From Limimonas halophila (GTDB lineage: Bacteria > Pseudomonadota > Alphaproteobacteria > Kiloniellales > Rhodovibrionaceae), in assembly GCF_900100655.1 (NCBI RefSeq), contig NZ_FNCE01000002.1, forward strand, positions 476,937 through 540,936: a stretch of 64,000 bases of DNA, written 5' to 3'. Position 1 is the first letter of the stretch. Every line of letters starts with the position of its first letter. The notes below the pieces were generated by a model. That model did no database searches. It was given only the letters and a program-made list of their open reading frames with translations, and was not told the DNA's origin. This document shows, piece after piece, positions 1 through 9,270 of the stretch. The position numbers and the translations under genes were made by a program.

Positions 1-194
1 ACCGCGCCGGCATTTTCGCCAGACCGATCGGGCCGAATCCCCGTTTTCCATCACCGATGGCGCGGCGCCGCCGGGTGTCGCGCACGGGCCGGTTGCCGCG
101 CGCGACCGGGGCGTTGGGGCGGTGTGTGCCCGATCCTCAGCCAAATGCGACGCGATTGAACACAGGCCGCAGGCCGCGAGGGGGACGTTTCGCC

Positions 195-1385
195 ATGGCC
201 GGCTACCACCAGCTCTTCATCCCCGGTCCCACCAACATGCCCGACCGAATCCGGTCGGCCATCGACCGCCCGATGGAAAACCACCGCGCACCCGACTTCG
301 GCGAGCTGACGCTGCCGCTGCTGGAGGACCTGAAGAAGGTCTTCAAGACGGAGCACGGCCGCGTCTTCGTCTTCCCGGGCACCGGCACGGGCGGCTGGGA
401 AGCCACGATCACCAACACGCTCTCGCCCGGCGACACCGTGCTGGCGGCGCGCCACGGCCAGTTCTCCGATCAGTGGATCCAGCTCTGCCAGGCGCACGGC
501 CTGAACGTGCGCGTCTGCGACCGCTCCTGGCACGAGGGCGCGCCGGTGCAGCAGTTCGCCGAGATCCTGCAGGCGGACACGGACCACGAGATCAAGGCCG
601 TGCTGACCTGCCACAACGAAACCGCGACCGGTGTGACCAGCGACATCGCGGGCGTGCGCCGCGCGCTGGACGACGCGGGCCACCCGGCGCTGCTGTTCGT
701 GGACGGCGTCAGCTCAATCGCCAGCCTGGACTTCCGCATGGACGAGTGGGGCGTCGACGCCGCGGTCACGGGTTCGCAAAAGGGCTTCATGATGCCCACG
801 GGCCTCGCCATCGTGGCCGTCAGCCCGAAGGCGCTGGAGGCGGCGAAGACCTCGAAGCTGGGCAGCTTCTACTTCGACTTCCAGCGCAACGGCATGTCCC
901 ACCAGAACGGCTTCTTCCCCTACACGCCGGCGACGACGCTGCTCTACGGCCTGCGCGAATCCGTGAACATGCTGCTGGAAGAGGGCATGGACAACGTGGC
1001 CGCGCGCCACAACCGCCTCGCCGAGGGCGTGCGCAAGGCCGTCGACGCCTGGGGCCTGAGTCTGTGCGGCAACGACCCGGCGCTGCACTCCGACACCGTC
1101 TCCACCGTCATGGTGCCCGAGGGCGTCGACGGCGGCGCGGTCGTGCGCCACGCCTACGAGCGCTACGACATGGCGCTCGGCGGCGGGCTCGGCCCTCTGG
1201 CCGGCAAGGTCTTCCGCATCGGCCACATGGGCTACGTCAACGAGGTCATGCTGCTCGGCGCGCTCGCGGGCGTGGAGATGGCGCTCAACGACTGCGGCGC
1301 CGCGATTCAGCCGGGCTCGGGCGTCGCGGCGGCGCAGAACCACTTCCGCGCGGCCGGCGCGGCGACGGCCATGGCCGCGGAATAA
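195..1385 (+). CDS. sgaA: Serine--glyoxylate aminotransferase
   Basis: A 396-residue class V PLP aminotransferase that transfers the amino group of serine to glyoxylate, giving hydroxypyruvate and glycine, the entry step of the serine cycle. The N-terminus FIPGPTNMP, the PGTGTGGWEA cofactor loop (about residues 61-70), the VDGVSS aspartate segment (170) and the Schiff-base lysine in TGSQKGFMMP (Lys196) are all visible. The frame is open to position 57, but the family N-terminus begins at the ATG at 195, preceded by a purine-rich GAGGGGG about ten bases upstream. The malate-CoA ligase genes follow 12 bases later, so a shared transcript is likely and supports glyoxylate/serine-cycle use over alanine-glyoxylate or phosphoserine activity. 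Confidence 0.93.
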   Translation: MAGYHQLFIPGPTNMPDRIRSAIDRPMENHRAPDFGELTLPLLEDLKKVFKTEHGRVFVFPGTGTGGWEATITNTLSPGDTVLAARHGQFSDQWIQLCQAHGLNVRVCDRSWHEGAPVQQFAEILQADTDHEIKAVLTCHNETATGVTSDIAGVRRALDDAGHPALLFVDGVSSIASLDFRMDEWGVDAAVTGSQKGFMMPTGLAIVAVSPKALEAAKTSKLGSFYFDFQRNGMSHQNGFFPYTPATTLLYGLRESVNMLLEEGMDNVAARHNRLAEGVRKAVDAWGLSLCGNDPALHSDTVSTVMVPEGVDGGAVVRHAYERYDMALGGGLGPLAGKVFRIGHMGYVNEVMLLGALAGVEMALNDCGAAIQPGSGVAAAQNHFRAAGAATAMAAE

Positions 1386-1397
1386 AGGGGGCCCGCC

Positions 1398-2585
1398 ATG
1401 GACGTTCACGAGTATCAGGCGAAAGAGCTGCTGGGCCGCTTCGGCGTTCCCGTTCCCCGCGGCGGCCTGGCCTACAGCCCCGAACAGGCGGCCTACCGCG
1501 CCCGCGAGCTGGGCGGCGACGCCTGGGCAGTGAAGGCGCAGGTCCACGCCGGCGCGCGCGGCAAGGGCGGCGGCATCAAGGTGTGCCGAAATCGCAACGA
1601 GGTCTGGGAGGCGGCGGACAGCCTTCTCGGCCACACGCTCGTCACGCCGCAGACCGGCGACGACGGCAAGGGCGTCTACCGCCTCTACGTCGAGGCGGCC
1701 CAAAAAATCGCGCGCGAGTACTACCTGGGCCTCGTGCTCGACCGCGAGGCGGAGCGCATCATGATCGTCGCCTCCGCCGCCGGCGGCATGGAGATCGAGG
1801 AGATCGCCCGCGAGCGCCCGGAGAGCGTGCACCGCATTGTCGTCGACCCCGCGGCCGGCCTGCCCACCTTCCAGGCGCGCGACATGGCCTTCGCGCTCGG
1901 CTTCACGGGTGGCGAGATCGCCCAGGTCATCCGGACCATCCAGGGTTGCTATCGGGCGTTCCGCGAGCTGGACGCCACGATGGTGGAGATCAACCCGCTC
2001 ACGGTGACCGAGGACGGCACGGTGCTGGCGCTCGACTGCAAGATGCAGTTCGACGACAACGCCCTCTTCCGCCGCCCCGAGGTCGCCGACATGCGCGACC
2101 GCTCGCAGGAGGACGCGCGCGAGAGCCACGCCACCGACCGCGGGCTGAGCTACGTGGGTCTGGACGGCAACATCGGCTGCATCATCAACGGCGCCGGCCT
2201 CGCCATGGCGACGCTGGACATGATCAAGCAGGCCGGCGGCGAGCCCGCGAACTTCCTGGACATCGGCGGCGGCGCCACGCCCGAGCGTGTGGCGGAGGCT
2301 TTCAACATCGTCCGCAACGACGACAACGTGCGGGCGATCCTCGTGAACATCTTCGCCGGCATCAACCGCTGCGACTGGGTGGCCCAGGGCGTCGTCCAGG
2401 CGGTGCAGCAGACCGGCCTGGACCTGCCGCTGGTGGTGCGCCTCGCCGGCACGCACGTCGAGGACGGCCAGCGCATTCTGGACGAAAGCGGGCTGGACAT
2501 CGTCAGCGGCCGCACGCTCAAGGAAGCCGCCGACAAGGCCGTCGGCGTCCTCACCGCCAACCGGGCAGCGGAGGCCACGGGATGA
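1398..2585 (+). CDS. mtkA: Malate--CoA ligase (malate thiokinase), beta subunit
   Basis: A 395-residue ATP-grasp subunit of malate thiokinase, which forms malyl-CoA from malate, CoA and ATP; malyl-CoA lyase then splits that to glyoxylate and acetyl-CoA. The N-terminus [12 protein letters not shown], the [18 protein letters not shown] nucleotide loop and the central [14 protein letters not shown] segment resemble the methylotroph MtkA as I remember it, rather than SucC. The aminotransferase gene 12 bases upstream favours MtkA over succinyl-CoA synthetase. The stop overlaps the mtkB start as ATGA, suggesting translational coupling for a heteromeric enzyme. A GGGGG run sits just upstream of the ATG. 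The substrate is inferred from similarity and context; succinate activity cannot be excluded from sequence alone. Confidence 0.88.
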   Translation: MDVHEYQAKELLGRFGVPVPRGGLAYSPEQAAYRARELGGDAWAVKAQVHAGARGKGGGIKVCRNRNEVWEAADSLLGHTLVTPQTGDDGKGVYRLYVEAAQKIAREYYLGLVLDREAERIMIVASAAGGMEIEEIARERPESVHRIVVDPAAGLPTFQARDMAFALGFTGGEIAQVIRTIQGCYRAFRELDATMVEINPLTVTEDGTVLALDCKMQFDDNALFRRPEVADMRDRSQEDARESHATDRGLSYVGLDGNIGCIINGAGLAMATLDMIKQAGGEPANFLDIGGGATPERVAEAFNIVRNDDNVRAILVNIFAGINRCDWVAQGVVQAVQQTGLDLPLVVRLAGTHVEDGQRILDESGLDIVSGRTLKEAADKAVGVLTANRAAEATG

Positions 2586-3472
2586 GCATCCTCGTCGACC
2601 GCAGCAACAAGGTCATCGTCCAGGGCTTCACGGGGCGCATCGGCAGCTTCCACGCCCAGGAGATGATGGAGGCGGGCACCAACGTCGTCGGCGGCGTCAC
2701 GCCGGGCCGCGGCGGCGGCGAGCACCTGGGCCTGCCGGTGTTCGACACCGTCAGCCAGGCCGTGCGCGAGACCGGCGCCGACACCTCGATCATCTTCGTG
2801 CCGCCGCCCTACGCGGCCGACGCCGCGATGGAGGCCGCCGAGGCGGGCATCGAGCTGGCGGTGATGATCACCGACGGCATCCCCGCCCAGGACATGATGC
2901 AGGTGAAGCGCTACATCCGCCGCTACGAGCCGGAGAACCGCATCACCATCATCGGCCCCAACTGCTCGGGCGTGATCTCGCCGGGCGAGGCGCTGGCCGG
3001 CATCATGCCGACCAACATCTTTCTGCCGGGGCGCGTGGGCATCGTCTCGCGCTCGGGCACGCTGGGCTACGAGGCCGCGGACCAGATGAAGGCCCACGGC
3101 ATCGGCGTGAGCACCAGCGTCGGCATCGGCGGCGACCCCATCAACGGCAGCTCCTTCAAGGACGTGCTGGCCCGCTTCGAGGCCGACCCCGACACCGACG
3201 CCGTGGTGATGATCGGCGAGATCGGCGGGCCGCAGGAAGCCGCGGCGGCGGAGTACATCCGCACCGGGATGTCCAAGCCCGTGACCGCCTACATCGCCGG
3301 CCTTTCGGCCCCGCCGGGCCGACGCATGGGCCACGCCGGCGCCATCATCCAGGCCGCCGGCGAAGCGGCCTCGGAAAAGGTGGCGCTGCTCAAGGACGCG
3401 GGCGTGGCGATCGCGCCCACGCCGTCGGAGATCGGCGACACCGTGGCTGACAGGCTGGCCGTCGCCGCCTAA
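2582..3472 (+). CDS. mtkB: Malate--CoA ligase, alpha subunit
   Basis: A 296-residue CoA-binding subunit of malate thiokinase. It shows the N-terminal CoA-binding Rossmann fold ([14 protein letters not shown], about residues 12-25), the [12 protein letters not shown] segment (125-136) and the phosphohistidine loop [10 protein letters not shown] with His251 as the expected phosphorylated residue. The ATG overlaps the mtkA stop by four bases. A much longer reading frame in this phase starts at 122, but it is the out-of-frame shadow of sgaA and mtkA; the alpha-subunit N-terminus [10 protein letters not shown] defines the start. Two tandem hairpins follow the stop. The genes usually found after mtkAB in serine-cycle bacteria (ppc, malyl-CoA lyase) are not in this window. 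Confidence 0.9.
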   Translation: MSILVDRSNKVIVQGFTGRIGSFHAQEMMEAGTNVVGGVTPGRGGGEHLGLPVFDTVSQAVRETGADTSIIFVPPPYAADAAMEAAEAGIELAVMITDGIPAQDMMQVKRYIRRYEPENRITIIGPNCSGVISPGEALAGIMPTNIFLPGRVGIVSRSGTLGYEAADQMKAHGIGVSTSVGIGGDPINGSSFKDVLARFEADPDTDAVVMIGEIGGPQEAAAAEYIRTGMSKPVTAYIAGLSAPPGRRMGHAGAIIQAAGEAASEKVALLKDAGVAIAPTPSEIGDTVADRLAVAA

Positions 3473-3477
3473 AAACC

Positions 3478-3505
3478 GGGGATGGATGCGGCGGCGTCCA
3501 TCCCC
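3478..3505 (+). terminator. Hairpin 1 downstream of mtkB
   Basis: A perfect 9-bp stem, GGGGATGGA (3478-3486) with TCCATCCCC (3497-3505), around a 10-base loop, five bases after the mtkB stop. It is followed by GTTCC, so the T-tract is poor. It may help termination or protect the transcript 3' end. Confidence 0.55.
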
Positions 3506-3523
3506 GTTCCGCATGCGGGTTCA

Positions 3524-3554
3524 GGGGCGGATGCCGCGGCGTCCGCCCCGTTTT
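3524..3554 (+). terminator. Hairpin 2 downstream of mtkB, with T-run
   Basis: A perfect 8-bp stem, GGGGCGGA (3524-3531) with TCCGCCCC (3542-3549), and a 10-base loop, followed by GTTTTC. This is the better intrinsic terminator of the pair. Its layout mirrors hairpin 1 with a 46-base offset, so the two look like a duplicated element. It ends immediately before the first possible ATG of the next gene. Confidence 0.65.
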
Positions 3555-3576
3555 CATGGCCGCCGGATGGAACGTG

Positions 3577-4542
3577 ATGCCGTCTCGCCCGCGTGTCTTT
3601 GCCAGCCGCGACCTCCCCGCCGCCGTGCGCCAGCGCCTCGAGCGCGACTACGACGCCCGCATTAACGATTCCGACGTCTTTCTCAGCGAGGACGATCTCG
3701 TCGCGGCGTGCCAGGACGCCGAGGCCCTGATCCCGATTCCCGCCGACCCTGTGAGCGCCAACGTCATCGACCGCCTGCCGCCGACCTTCCGGGCCGTGGG
3801 CTGCTTTTCCGTGGGCACGGACCACGTGGACCTCGCCGCCGCCCGGCGGCGCGGCATCGCCGTGACGCACACGCCCGGCGTGCTGACGGAATCCACAGCC
3901 GAGATGGCGATCCTGCTGATGCTCGGCGCCGCCCGCCGCGCGCACGAGGGCGAAAAGGTGCTGCGCAGCGGCACCTGGCAGGGGGTCCGGCCCACCGAGC
4001 TTCTGGGCATGGAGCTGTCCGGCAAGCGGCTGGGCATCCTGGGCATGGGCCGCATCGGCGAGGCCACGGCGCGGCGCGCCCGCGCCTTCGGCATGACGAT
4101 CCACTACCACAACCGCCGCCGCAGCGACGCCGAAACCGAGCTGGGCGCGATCTTCCACGAAACGCCCGACACCCTGATGGGGGCCAGCGACGTGCTCTCC
4201 ATCCACGCGCCCGCGACGGCGGAAACGAAGCACATGGTGAACGCCGGGCGGCTGGCGAAGCTGCCCGAGGGCGCGGTCGTGGTGAACACCGCGCGCGGCG
4301 ATCTGGTGGACGACGAGGCGCTGATCGACGCGCTCAAAAACGGCCACGTCTTCGCCGCCGGCCTGGACGTCTACGACGGCGAGCCGAACGTCCACCCCGG
4401 CTATTTCGGGCTGGAAAACGCCTTCCTCATGCCGCACCTGGGCAGCGCGACCGTGGAAACGCGCACGGCCATGGGCATGCTGTGCCTGGACAACCTGGAC
4501 GCCGTCTTCGCCGGCACCGAACCGCCGCACCGGGCGGCGTGA
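3577..4542 (+). CDS. D-2-hydroxyacid dehydrogenase (hydroxypyruvate/glyoxylate reductase-like)
   Basis: A 321-residue NAD(P)-dependent D-isomer 2-hydroxyacid dehydrogenase. It has the dinucleotide motif GMGRIG (residues 156-161), and the expected catalytic Arg240 (NTARGD), Glu269 (DGEP) and His287 (PHLGS). The neighbouring sgaA-mtkAB genes make hydroxypyruvate or glyoxylate the likely substrate, that is the step after the aminotransferase, but the subfamily cannot be fixed by eye. The frame opens at an ATG at 3556, immediately after the T-run of the terminator; the ATG at 3577 gives the usual family N-terminus (MPSRPRVFAS) and is preferred. The terminators suggest a transcript separate from mtkAB. 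Confidence 0.83.
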   Translation: MPSRPRVFASRDLPAAVRQRLERDYDARINDSDVFLSEDDLVAACQDAEALIPIPADPVSANVIDRLPPTFRAVGCFSVGTDHVDLAAARRRGIAVTHTPGVLTESTAEMAILLMLGAARRAHEGEKVLRSGTWQGVRPTELLGMELSGKRLGILGMGRIGEATARRARAFGMTIHYHNRRRSDAETELGAIFHETPDTLMGASDVLSIHAPATAETKHMVNAGRLAKLPEGAVVVNTARGDLVDDEALIDALKNGHVFAAGLDVYDGEPNVHPGYFGLENAFLMPHLGSATVETRTAMGMLCLDNLDAVFAGTEPPHRAA

Positions 4543-4564
4543 CCGCCATTCCCGGCGCGCCTCG

Positions 4565-5602
4565 TCAGCTTTCCACCACGCCGGTCGGCTGGGGCTGGGT
4601 GATGTGGTGGATGCCGCCGCCCGCACGCAGAACGTCCATCACCGGCACCTGCACCGTCTTGTGCTTCGGGAACGCCTTGGCGATCTTCTCGCGCGCACCG
4701 TCGTCGCCCGGGTCGTCGAACATGGGCACGACGACGCCGCCGTTGGCGACGTAGAAGTTGATGTAGGACAGCGGCAGCCGCTCGCCGTTCGATCCCTTCT
4801 TGGGCTTCGGCTGCGGCACCTCGATCACCTCCAGCTGCTCGCCGCGGGCATCGGTGGCGGCGCGCAGCCGCGCCAGGTTGTCCTGCAGGACCGGATAGTT
4901 GACGTCCTCGGGGTCGTTGCTGGTCAGCGCCACCACCACCCCGGGCGCGACGAAGCAGGCGAGGTTGTTGACGTGCCCGCCGGTCGGGTCGTCGGCCAGC
5001 CCCTCGCCCAGCCAGATGACCTTGCGCGCGCCCAGCAGCTCGCACAACTCGTGCTCGGCCTGGGCGCGCATCAGGCTCTCGTTGCGGCGGGAATCGAAGA
5101 CGACGGATTCGGTCGTCAGGACCGTGCCCGCACCGTCCGTGTGAACGGCGCCGCCCTCAAGCACCAGGGGGGCTTCGTAGCGCGGCACGTCCAGGTGCGC
5201 CAGCAGCTTGCGCGCCACGGCAGCATCGGACGCGAAGGGTGTGTAGCGCTCGCCCCAGCCGTTGAAGATCCAGTCGATGCCCGCGACGTTGCCCGCCCCG
5301 TCCGCCAGGAAGGTGGGGCCGCTGTCGCGCATCCAGGAATCGTCGTGCTCCATGGGCACGCAGCCCACGCCGCTGCCGCAGCGGAGGCTCACGTCCGCCA
5401 CGGTCGCCGGCTCCGCGATCATGGTCACGGGCTCGAAGCGGGCGATGGTGCGCGCGATCTGCGCGTAGCAGTCGCGCGCGATGTCCAGGCCGTCGGGCCA
5501 AATGGATTCGCGAACGGGCCACGCCATCCAGCAGCGCCAGTGCGGGGCCCATTCGGGCGGCATGAAAAAGCCATCGGCCCGCGGCGTCCGCGGCGTCGCC
5601 AT
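4565..5602 (-). CDS. Agmatine deiminase family protein with altered active-site residues
   Basis: A 345-residue protein of the agmatine deiminase branch of the guanidino-modifying (amidinotransferase-fold) superfamily. Family members hydrolyse agmatine to N-carbamoylputrescine and ammonia. Recognisable family segments are EHDDSWMRDSGPTF (about 85-98), VLEGGAVHTDG (147-157, Glu149), GGHVNNLACF (208-217, His210) and GGGIHHITQPQP (328-339). Two positions depart from the family pattern as I know it: Asn212 stands where HVD normally has Asp, and His333 stands where IHC normally has the nucleophilic Cys. Both codons read cleanly (AAC, CAC). The fold is supported, but classical agmatine hydrolysis is doubtful. 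The gene lies 68 bases downstream of aspS on the same strand. Confidence 0.8.
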   Translation of the reverse strand: MATPRTPRADGFFMPPEWAPHWRCWMAWPVRESIWPDGLDIARDCYAQIARTIARFEPVTMIAEPATVADVSLRCGSGVGCVPMEHDDSWMRDSGPTFLADGAGNVAGIDWIFNGWGERYTPFASDAAVARKLLAHLDVPRYEAPLVLEGGAVHTDGAGTVLTTESVVFDSRRNESLMRAQAEHELCELLGARKVIWLGEGLADDPTGGHVNNLACFVAPGVVVALTSNDPEDVNYPVLQDNLARLRAATDARGEQLEVIEVPQPKPKKGSNGERLPLSYINFYVANGGVVVPMFDDPGDDGAREKIAKAFPKHKTVQVPVMDVLRAGGGIHHITQPQPTGVVES

Positions 5603-5670
5603 GAAACCTCCGGGCGGTCCAGCCGGACTCTATACCGGGCGTCGCGACTCGGCCAAGCGCCGGTTGGCGC

Positions 5671-7521
5671 TCAGCTCGAAGCCGACGCGCCGCCCCCCTG
5701 GCTTTCCGCGCCCGGGCCGCCGCCGGCACTGCGCTTGGGCTGCTTGCGGATGCTCAGGCCCAGCTCCTTGAGGCGGCTGTCCGGCACCTCCGCGGGCGCG
5801 CCCATCATCAGGTCCTCCGCCCGCTGGGTCATCGGGAAGGGCACGACCTCGCGGATGTTGGGCTCGCCGGCCAGCAGCATGACGATGCGCTCCACGCCCG
5901 GCGCGCAGCCGCCGTGCGGCGGCGCCCCGTACTTGAGCGCGTTGAGCAGGCCGGAGAAGCGCTCCTCCACCTGATCCGCCGAATAGCCGACGATGCCGAA
6001 GGCCTTGTACATGATCTCCGGCACGTGGTTCCGGATCGCGCCCGACGACAGCTCGACGCCGTTGCAGACGATGTCGTACTGACTGGCCTTGATGGTGAGC
6101 GGGTCCTGGTTCTCCAGGGCTTCCAGCCCGCCCTGCGGCATGGAGAAGGGGTTGTGGGAGAAGTCGATCTCCCCCGTCTCCTCGTCCAGCTCGTACATCG
6201 GGAAGTCCACGATCCAGCAGAACTTGAACTCCCCCTCCGGGATCAGCTCCAGCTCCTCGCCCAGCTTGGTGCGCACCGTGGCGCCGAAATCGGCCGCCGC
6301 GTCGGGCTTGTCGCAGACGAAGAAGACCGCGTCGCCGTCGCCGACCCCGGCCGTGTCCTTGATCTGCGCCAGGCGCTCCTCGTCCAGGTTCTTGGCGATG
6401 GGGCCCTTGGCCGTGCCGTCGGCGGCGAAGTTGATGTAGCCCAGGCCCGGCTTGCCCTCTTTCTGCGCCCAGCTGTTCATCCCGTCGAAGAAGCTGCGCG
6501 GACGCGAGGACGCACCCGGCGCCGGCACCGCGCGCACCACCGCGCCGGTTTCGACGGCCTTGGCGAAGATGCCGAAGCCCGAGCCGCGGAAGACCTCGGT
6601 GACAAAGCTCATCTCGATGGGGTTGCGCAGGTCCGGCTTGTCGGTGCCGTACTTGCGCATGGCCTCGGCGTAGGGAATCCGCGGATACGGCGGCTGGGTG
6701 ACGCTGGCCTCCCCGCCGAACTCGTTGAACACGCCCGTCAGCACCGGCTCCAGAACGTTGAAGACGTCCTCCTGGGTGCAGAAGCTCATCTCGAAGTCGA
6801 GCTGGTAGAACTCACCCGGCGAGCGGTCGGCGCGGCTGGCCTCGTCGCGGAAGCAGGGCGCGATCTGGAAGTAGCGGTCGAAGCCCGCGATCATCAGCAG
6901 CTGCTTGAACATCTGCGGCGCCTGGGGCAGCGCATAGAACTTCCCGGGGTGCAGGCGGGCCGGCACCAGGAAGTCGCGCGCGCCCTCGGGGCTGGACGCC
7001 GTCAGGATGGGCGTCTGGTACTCGCGGAAGCCCTGCGCCTCCATGTGCCGGCGCAGCGCCGAGATGACGTCGGAACGCAGCTTGATGTTCTCGTGCATGC
7101 GCTCGCGCCGCAGGTCCAGGTAGCGGTGGCGCAGGCGCACCTCCTCGCCCGCGTCCTCGTCGGAGTTGACCTGCAGCGGCACCTGCGCGGCCGCCGAGAG
7201 CACCTCGAAGCTCTGGATGCGGACCTCGATCTCGCCCGTCAGCAGGCTCGGGTTGACCGTCTCGGCCTCGCGCTGGACGACCTGCCCCGTGATGCGCACC
7301 ACGCTTTCCACGCGCACGCGCTCCACCTCGGGGAAGATGTCGCTGGAGACGTCGGTAACGATCTGCGTCAGGCCGTAGTCGTCGCGCAGGTCGATGAAGA
7401 GCAGCTGGCCGTGATCGCGCTTGCGGTGGACCCAGCCGGAAAGCCGGACCTCCCGGCCCACATGGTCGCGGCGCAGGTCGCCGCAGGTGTGCGTGCGGTA
7501 GGGATGCGTGTGCTGCGTCAT
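5671..7521 (-). CDS. aspS: Aspartate--tRNA ligase
   Basis: A 616-residue class IIb aminoacyl-tRNA synthetase charging tRNA with aspartate. The N-terminal OB-fold anticodon domain ([18 protein letters not shown] onwards), the class II motif 2 region ([10 protein letters not shown]), a bacterial GAD-type insert, and motif 3 ([14 protein letters not shown]) near the C-terminus are visible. The frame opens at 7590, but the family N-terminus [11 protein letters not shown] begins at the ATG at 7521. The C-terminal 30 residues are low-complexity Gly/Ser/Ala. Many alphaproteobacterial AspRS enzymes are non-discriminating and feed the Asn-tRNA amidotransferase route; that cannot be decided from this sequence. 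It is divergent from rnd across about 125 bases. Confidence 0.96.
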   Translation of the reverse strand: MTQHTHPYRTHTCGDLRRDHVGREVRLSGWVHRKRDHGQLLFIDLRDDYGLTQIVTDVSSDIFPEVERVRVESVVRITGQVVQREAETVNPSLLTGEIEVRIQSFEVLSAAAQVPLQVNSDEDAGEEVRLRHRYLDLRRERMHENIKLRSDVISALRRHMEAQGFREYQTPILTASSPEGARDFLVPARLHPGKFYALPQAPQMFKQLLMIAGFDRYFQIAPCFRDEASRADRSPGEFYQLDFEMSFCTQEDVFNVLEPVLTGVFNEFGGEASVTQPPYPRIPYAEAMRKYGTDKPDLRNPIEMSFVTEVFRGSGFGIFAKAVETGAVVRAVPAPGASSRPRSFFDGMNSWAQKEGKPGLGYINFAADGTAKGPIAKNLDEERLAQIKDTAGVGDGDAVFFVCDKPDAAADFGATVRTKLGEELELIPEGEFKFCWIVDFPMYELDEETGEIDFSHNPFSMPQGGLEALENQDPLTIKASQYDIVCNGVELSSGAIRNHVPEIMYKAFGIVGYSADQVEERFSGLLNALKYGAPPHGGCAPGVERIVMLLAGEPNIREVVPFPMTQRAEDLMMGAPAEVPDSRLKELGLSIRKQPKRSAGGGPGAESQGGGASASS

Positions 7522-7646
7522 CACGGCGCCATCGCGTTGTTGGCAGGGGTTTGCGAAGCGGGGCGAACAAGACCCACCGCGTCGAGGCATGTCAAGGCGC
7601 GCCCGCGTGTTTCGCGCGCGGCCGGACGTCCTTATATATGGCGGCG

Positions 7647-8828
7647 ATGAGCCTGATCACCGACACCGACCAGCTTGCCGCGTTCTGCCGGCGCCAGGCC
7701 GACGCGGCCTATGTCACGGTCGACACCGAATTCCTGCGCGACAGCACCTATTGGCCCAAGCTGTGCCTGATCCAGGTGGCGGGCCCGGCGGCGGACGACG
7801 TCGTCGCGGTGGACCCGCTGGCCGAGGGCATGGACCTGAGGCCGCTGCTGGACCTGCTGGCGAACCCCGAGGTCGTGAAGGTCTTCCATGCCGCCAAGCA
7901 GGACATGGAGATCTTCTACAACCTCATGGACGGCACGCTGCCCACGCCCGTCTTCGACACCCAGGTCGCGGCGATGGTGTGCGGCTTCGGCGAGCAGGTG
8001 GGCTACGACACCCTCGCCAAGCGCATCACCGGCGCGAAGATCGACAAGGCGCCGCGCTTCGCCGACTGGTCGCAGCGCCCCCTGCCCGAGAAGCAGCTGT
8101 CCTACGCGCTCGCCGATGTCACGCACCTGCGCGAGATCTACACCGAGCTGCTGCGCCGGCTGGAAAAATCGGGGCGCGCGCGCTGGCTGGACGAGGAGCT
8201 GGCGGCGCTGACCGACCCGGCGACCTACGAGATGGACCCGGACGCGGCGTGGCAGCGGCTCAAGCGGCGCTCGGGCGATTCCCGCTACCTCGCCGTGCTG
8301 CGCGAGGTCGCGGCGTGGCGCGAGCGCGAGGCCCAGCGCCGCGACGTGCCGCGCAACCGGATCATCAAGGACGAGCAGATCCAGGACATCGCCGCCCAGG
8401 CGCCGCGCTCGCCCGAGGCGCTGGCGCGCATGCGCGGGCTCAACGCCGACTTCGCCCGCGGCAAGCTGGGAAGCGGCGTGCTGGAAGCCGTGGAGCGCGC
8501 GGTGAACCTGCCCGCCGACCAGGTTCCCAAACCGGCCGCCAAGACGGAGCTGCCGCCCGGCAAGGGGCCGCTGCTGGAGCTGCTCAAGGTGCTCCTCAAG
8601 GCGCAGTGCGAGGCGCACGGCGTCGCCCAGCGGCTGGTGGCCACCACCGCCGATCTGGAAAAGCTGGTCAGCGACGACCGCGCCGGCGTGGCGGCGCTGC
8701 GCGGCTGGCGCTACGAGATCTTCGGCAAGTGGGCGCTCGCCCTCAAGCGCGGCGAGCTGGCGCTCAGCGCCGGCGACGGCCAGGTCGAAGTGCTGCACGT
8801 GGACACCGGGGAACCGGCCGCGTCCTGA
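7647..8828 (+). CDS. rnd: Ribonuclease D
   Basis: A 393-residue 3'-to-5' exoribonuclease of the DEDD family that trims tRNA and other stable RNA precursors. The exonuclease motifs are present: VDTEFLRD (Asp26, Glu28), the [11 protein letters not shown] segment with the second Asp, and YALADVTHL in motif III. An HRDC domain follows (about residues 215-290, [16 protein letters not shown] onward), and a C-terminal extension with a second helical domain is typical of RNase D. The frame is open from 7551; ATGs at 7638 and 7647 both give plausible starts, and 7647 ([10 protein letters not shown]) was chosen by family alignment. A TATATA sequence lies just before 7638. Confidence 0.93.
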   Translation: MSLITDTDQLAAFCRRQADAAYVTVDTEFLRDSTYWPKLCLIQVAGPAADDVVAVDPLAEGMDLRPLLDLLANPEVVKVFHAAKQDMEIFYNLMDGTLPTPVFDTQVAAMVCGFGEQVGYDTLAKRITGAKIDKAPRFADWSQRPLPEKQLSYALADVTHLREIYTELLRRLEKSGRARWLDEELAALTDPATYEMDPDAAWQRLKRRSGDSRYLAVLREVAAWREREAQRRDVPRNRIIKDEQIQDIAAQAPRSPEALARMRGLNADFARGKLGSGVLEAVERAVNLPADQVPKPAAKTELPPGKGPLLELLKVLLKAQCEAHGVAQRLVATTADLEKLVSDDRAGVAALRGWRYEIFGKWALALKRGELALSAGDGQVEVLHVDTGEPAAS

Positions 8829-8922
8829 ACCGGTCGGGACGGCGGCCGGGGTGTGATCGCGCGCCCGGTTTCCGCTACCCTCCGGGGAAACTGACCGTCA
8901 CGCGCACCGGCCGGGGGCGAGC

Positions 8923-9261
8923 ATGAAGCGCTGGATGCCGCGACGCCGCGGCGGGAACCGCTACGAGACGCGCGTGAAGCAGAGCGGTCGCACGCCCGAC
9001 ATGCGCCGCAAGGAGCTGGCGGGGGCGTGGCTGCTGGAGGTCAACCTGCCCCGCGTCGCCCCCGACCAGCGCAAGCAGTTCGCCGACGCCATCGCCCAGA
9101 TGATCGCGCGCCAGACCCACAAGGAAATCGACACGCGCCAGTACGAGATCGAGCTGTTCCAGGAGTATTTCGGCCTGGAGTGGGTCAAGCGCTGGCAGCG
9201 CATCATCGAGCAGGCGAACAAGCCGGCGCGGCCGGCCAACGGCGGCCAAAGGCAGACGTAG
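8923..9261 (+). CDS. Unrecognised 112-residue basic protein
   Basis: A 112-residue protein I do not recognise. The first 30 residues are strongly basic (MKRWMPRRRGGNRYETRVKQ), the middle (about 35-95) is predicted helical with alternating charge, and the tail is Ala/Asn/Gln-rich. It has no signal peptide or membrane segment. A GGGGGCGAGC stretch just before the ATG provides a ribosome-binding site. It follows rnd by 94 bases and converges on pgi with a 9-base gap. Codon use resembles the neighbours, so it is probably a real gene; the basic N-terminus would suit a nucleic-acid-associated role, which is only inference. Confidence 0.6.
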   Translation: MKRWMPRRRGGNRYETRVKQSGRTPDMRRKELAGAWLLEVNLPRVAPDQRKQFADAIAQMIARQTHKEIDTRQYEIELFQEYFGLEWVKRWQRIIEQANKPARPANGGQRQT

Positions 9262-9270
9262 GCCGGACCG

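Noticed and set aside
1..194. N-terminal extension of sgaA from 57
   Set aside because: The added 46 residues are Arg-rich and without family similarity; the ATG at 195 matches the conserved N-terminus.
1398..3472. Reading the pair as succinyl-CoA synthetase (sucCD)
   Set aside because: The N-terminal sequences and the adjoining serine-glyoxylate aminotransferase fit malate-CoA ligase better, and no 2-oxoglutarate dehydrogenase gene is nearby. Substrate is still unproven.
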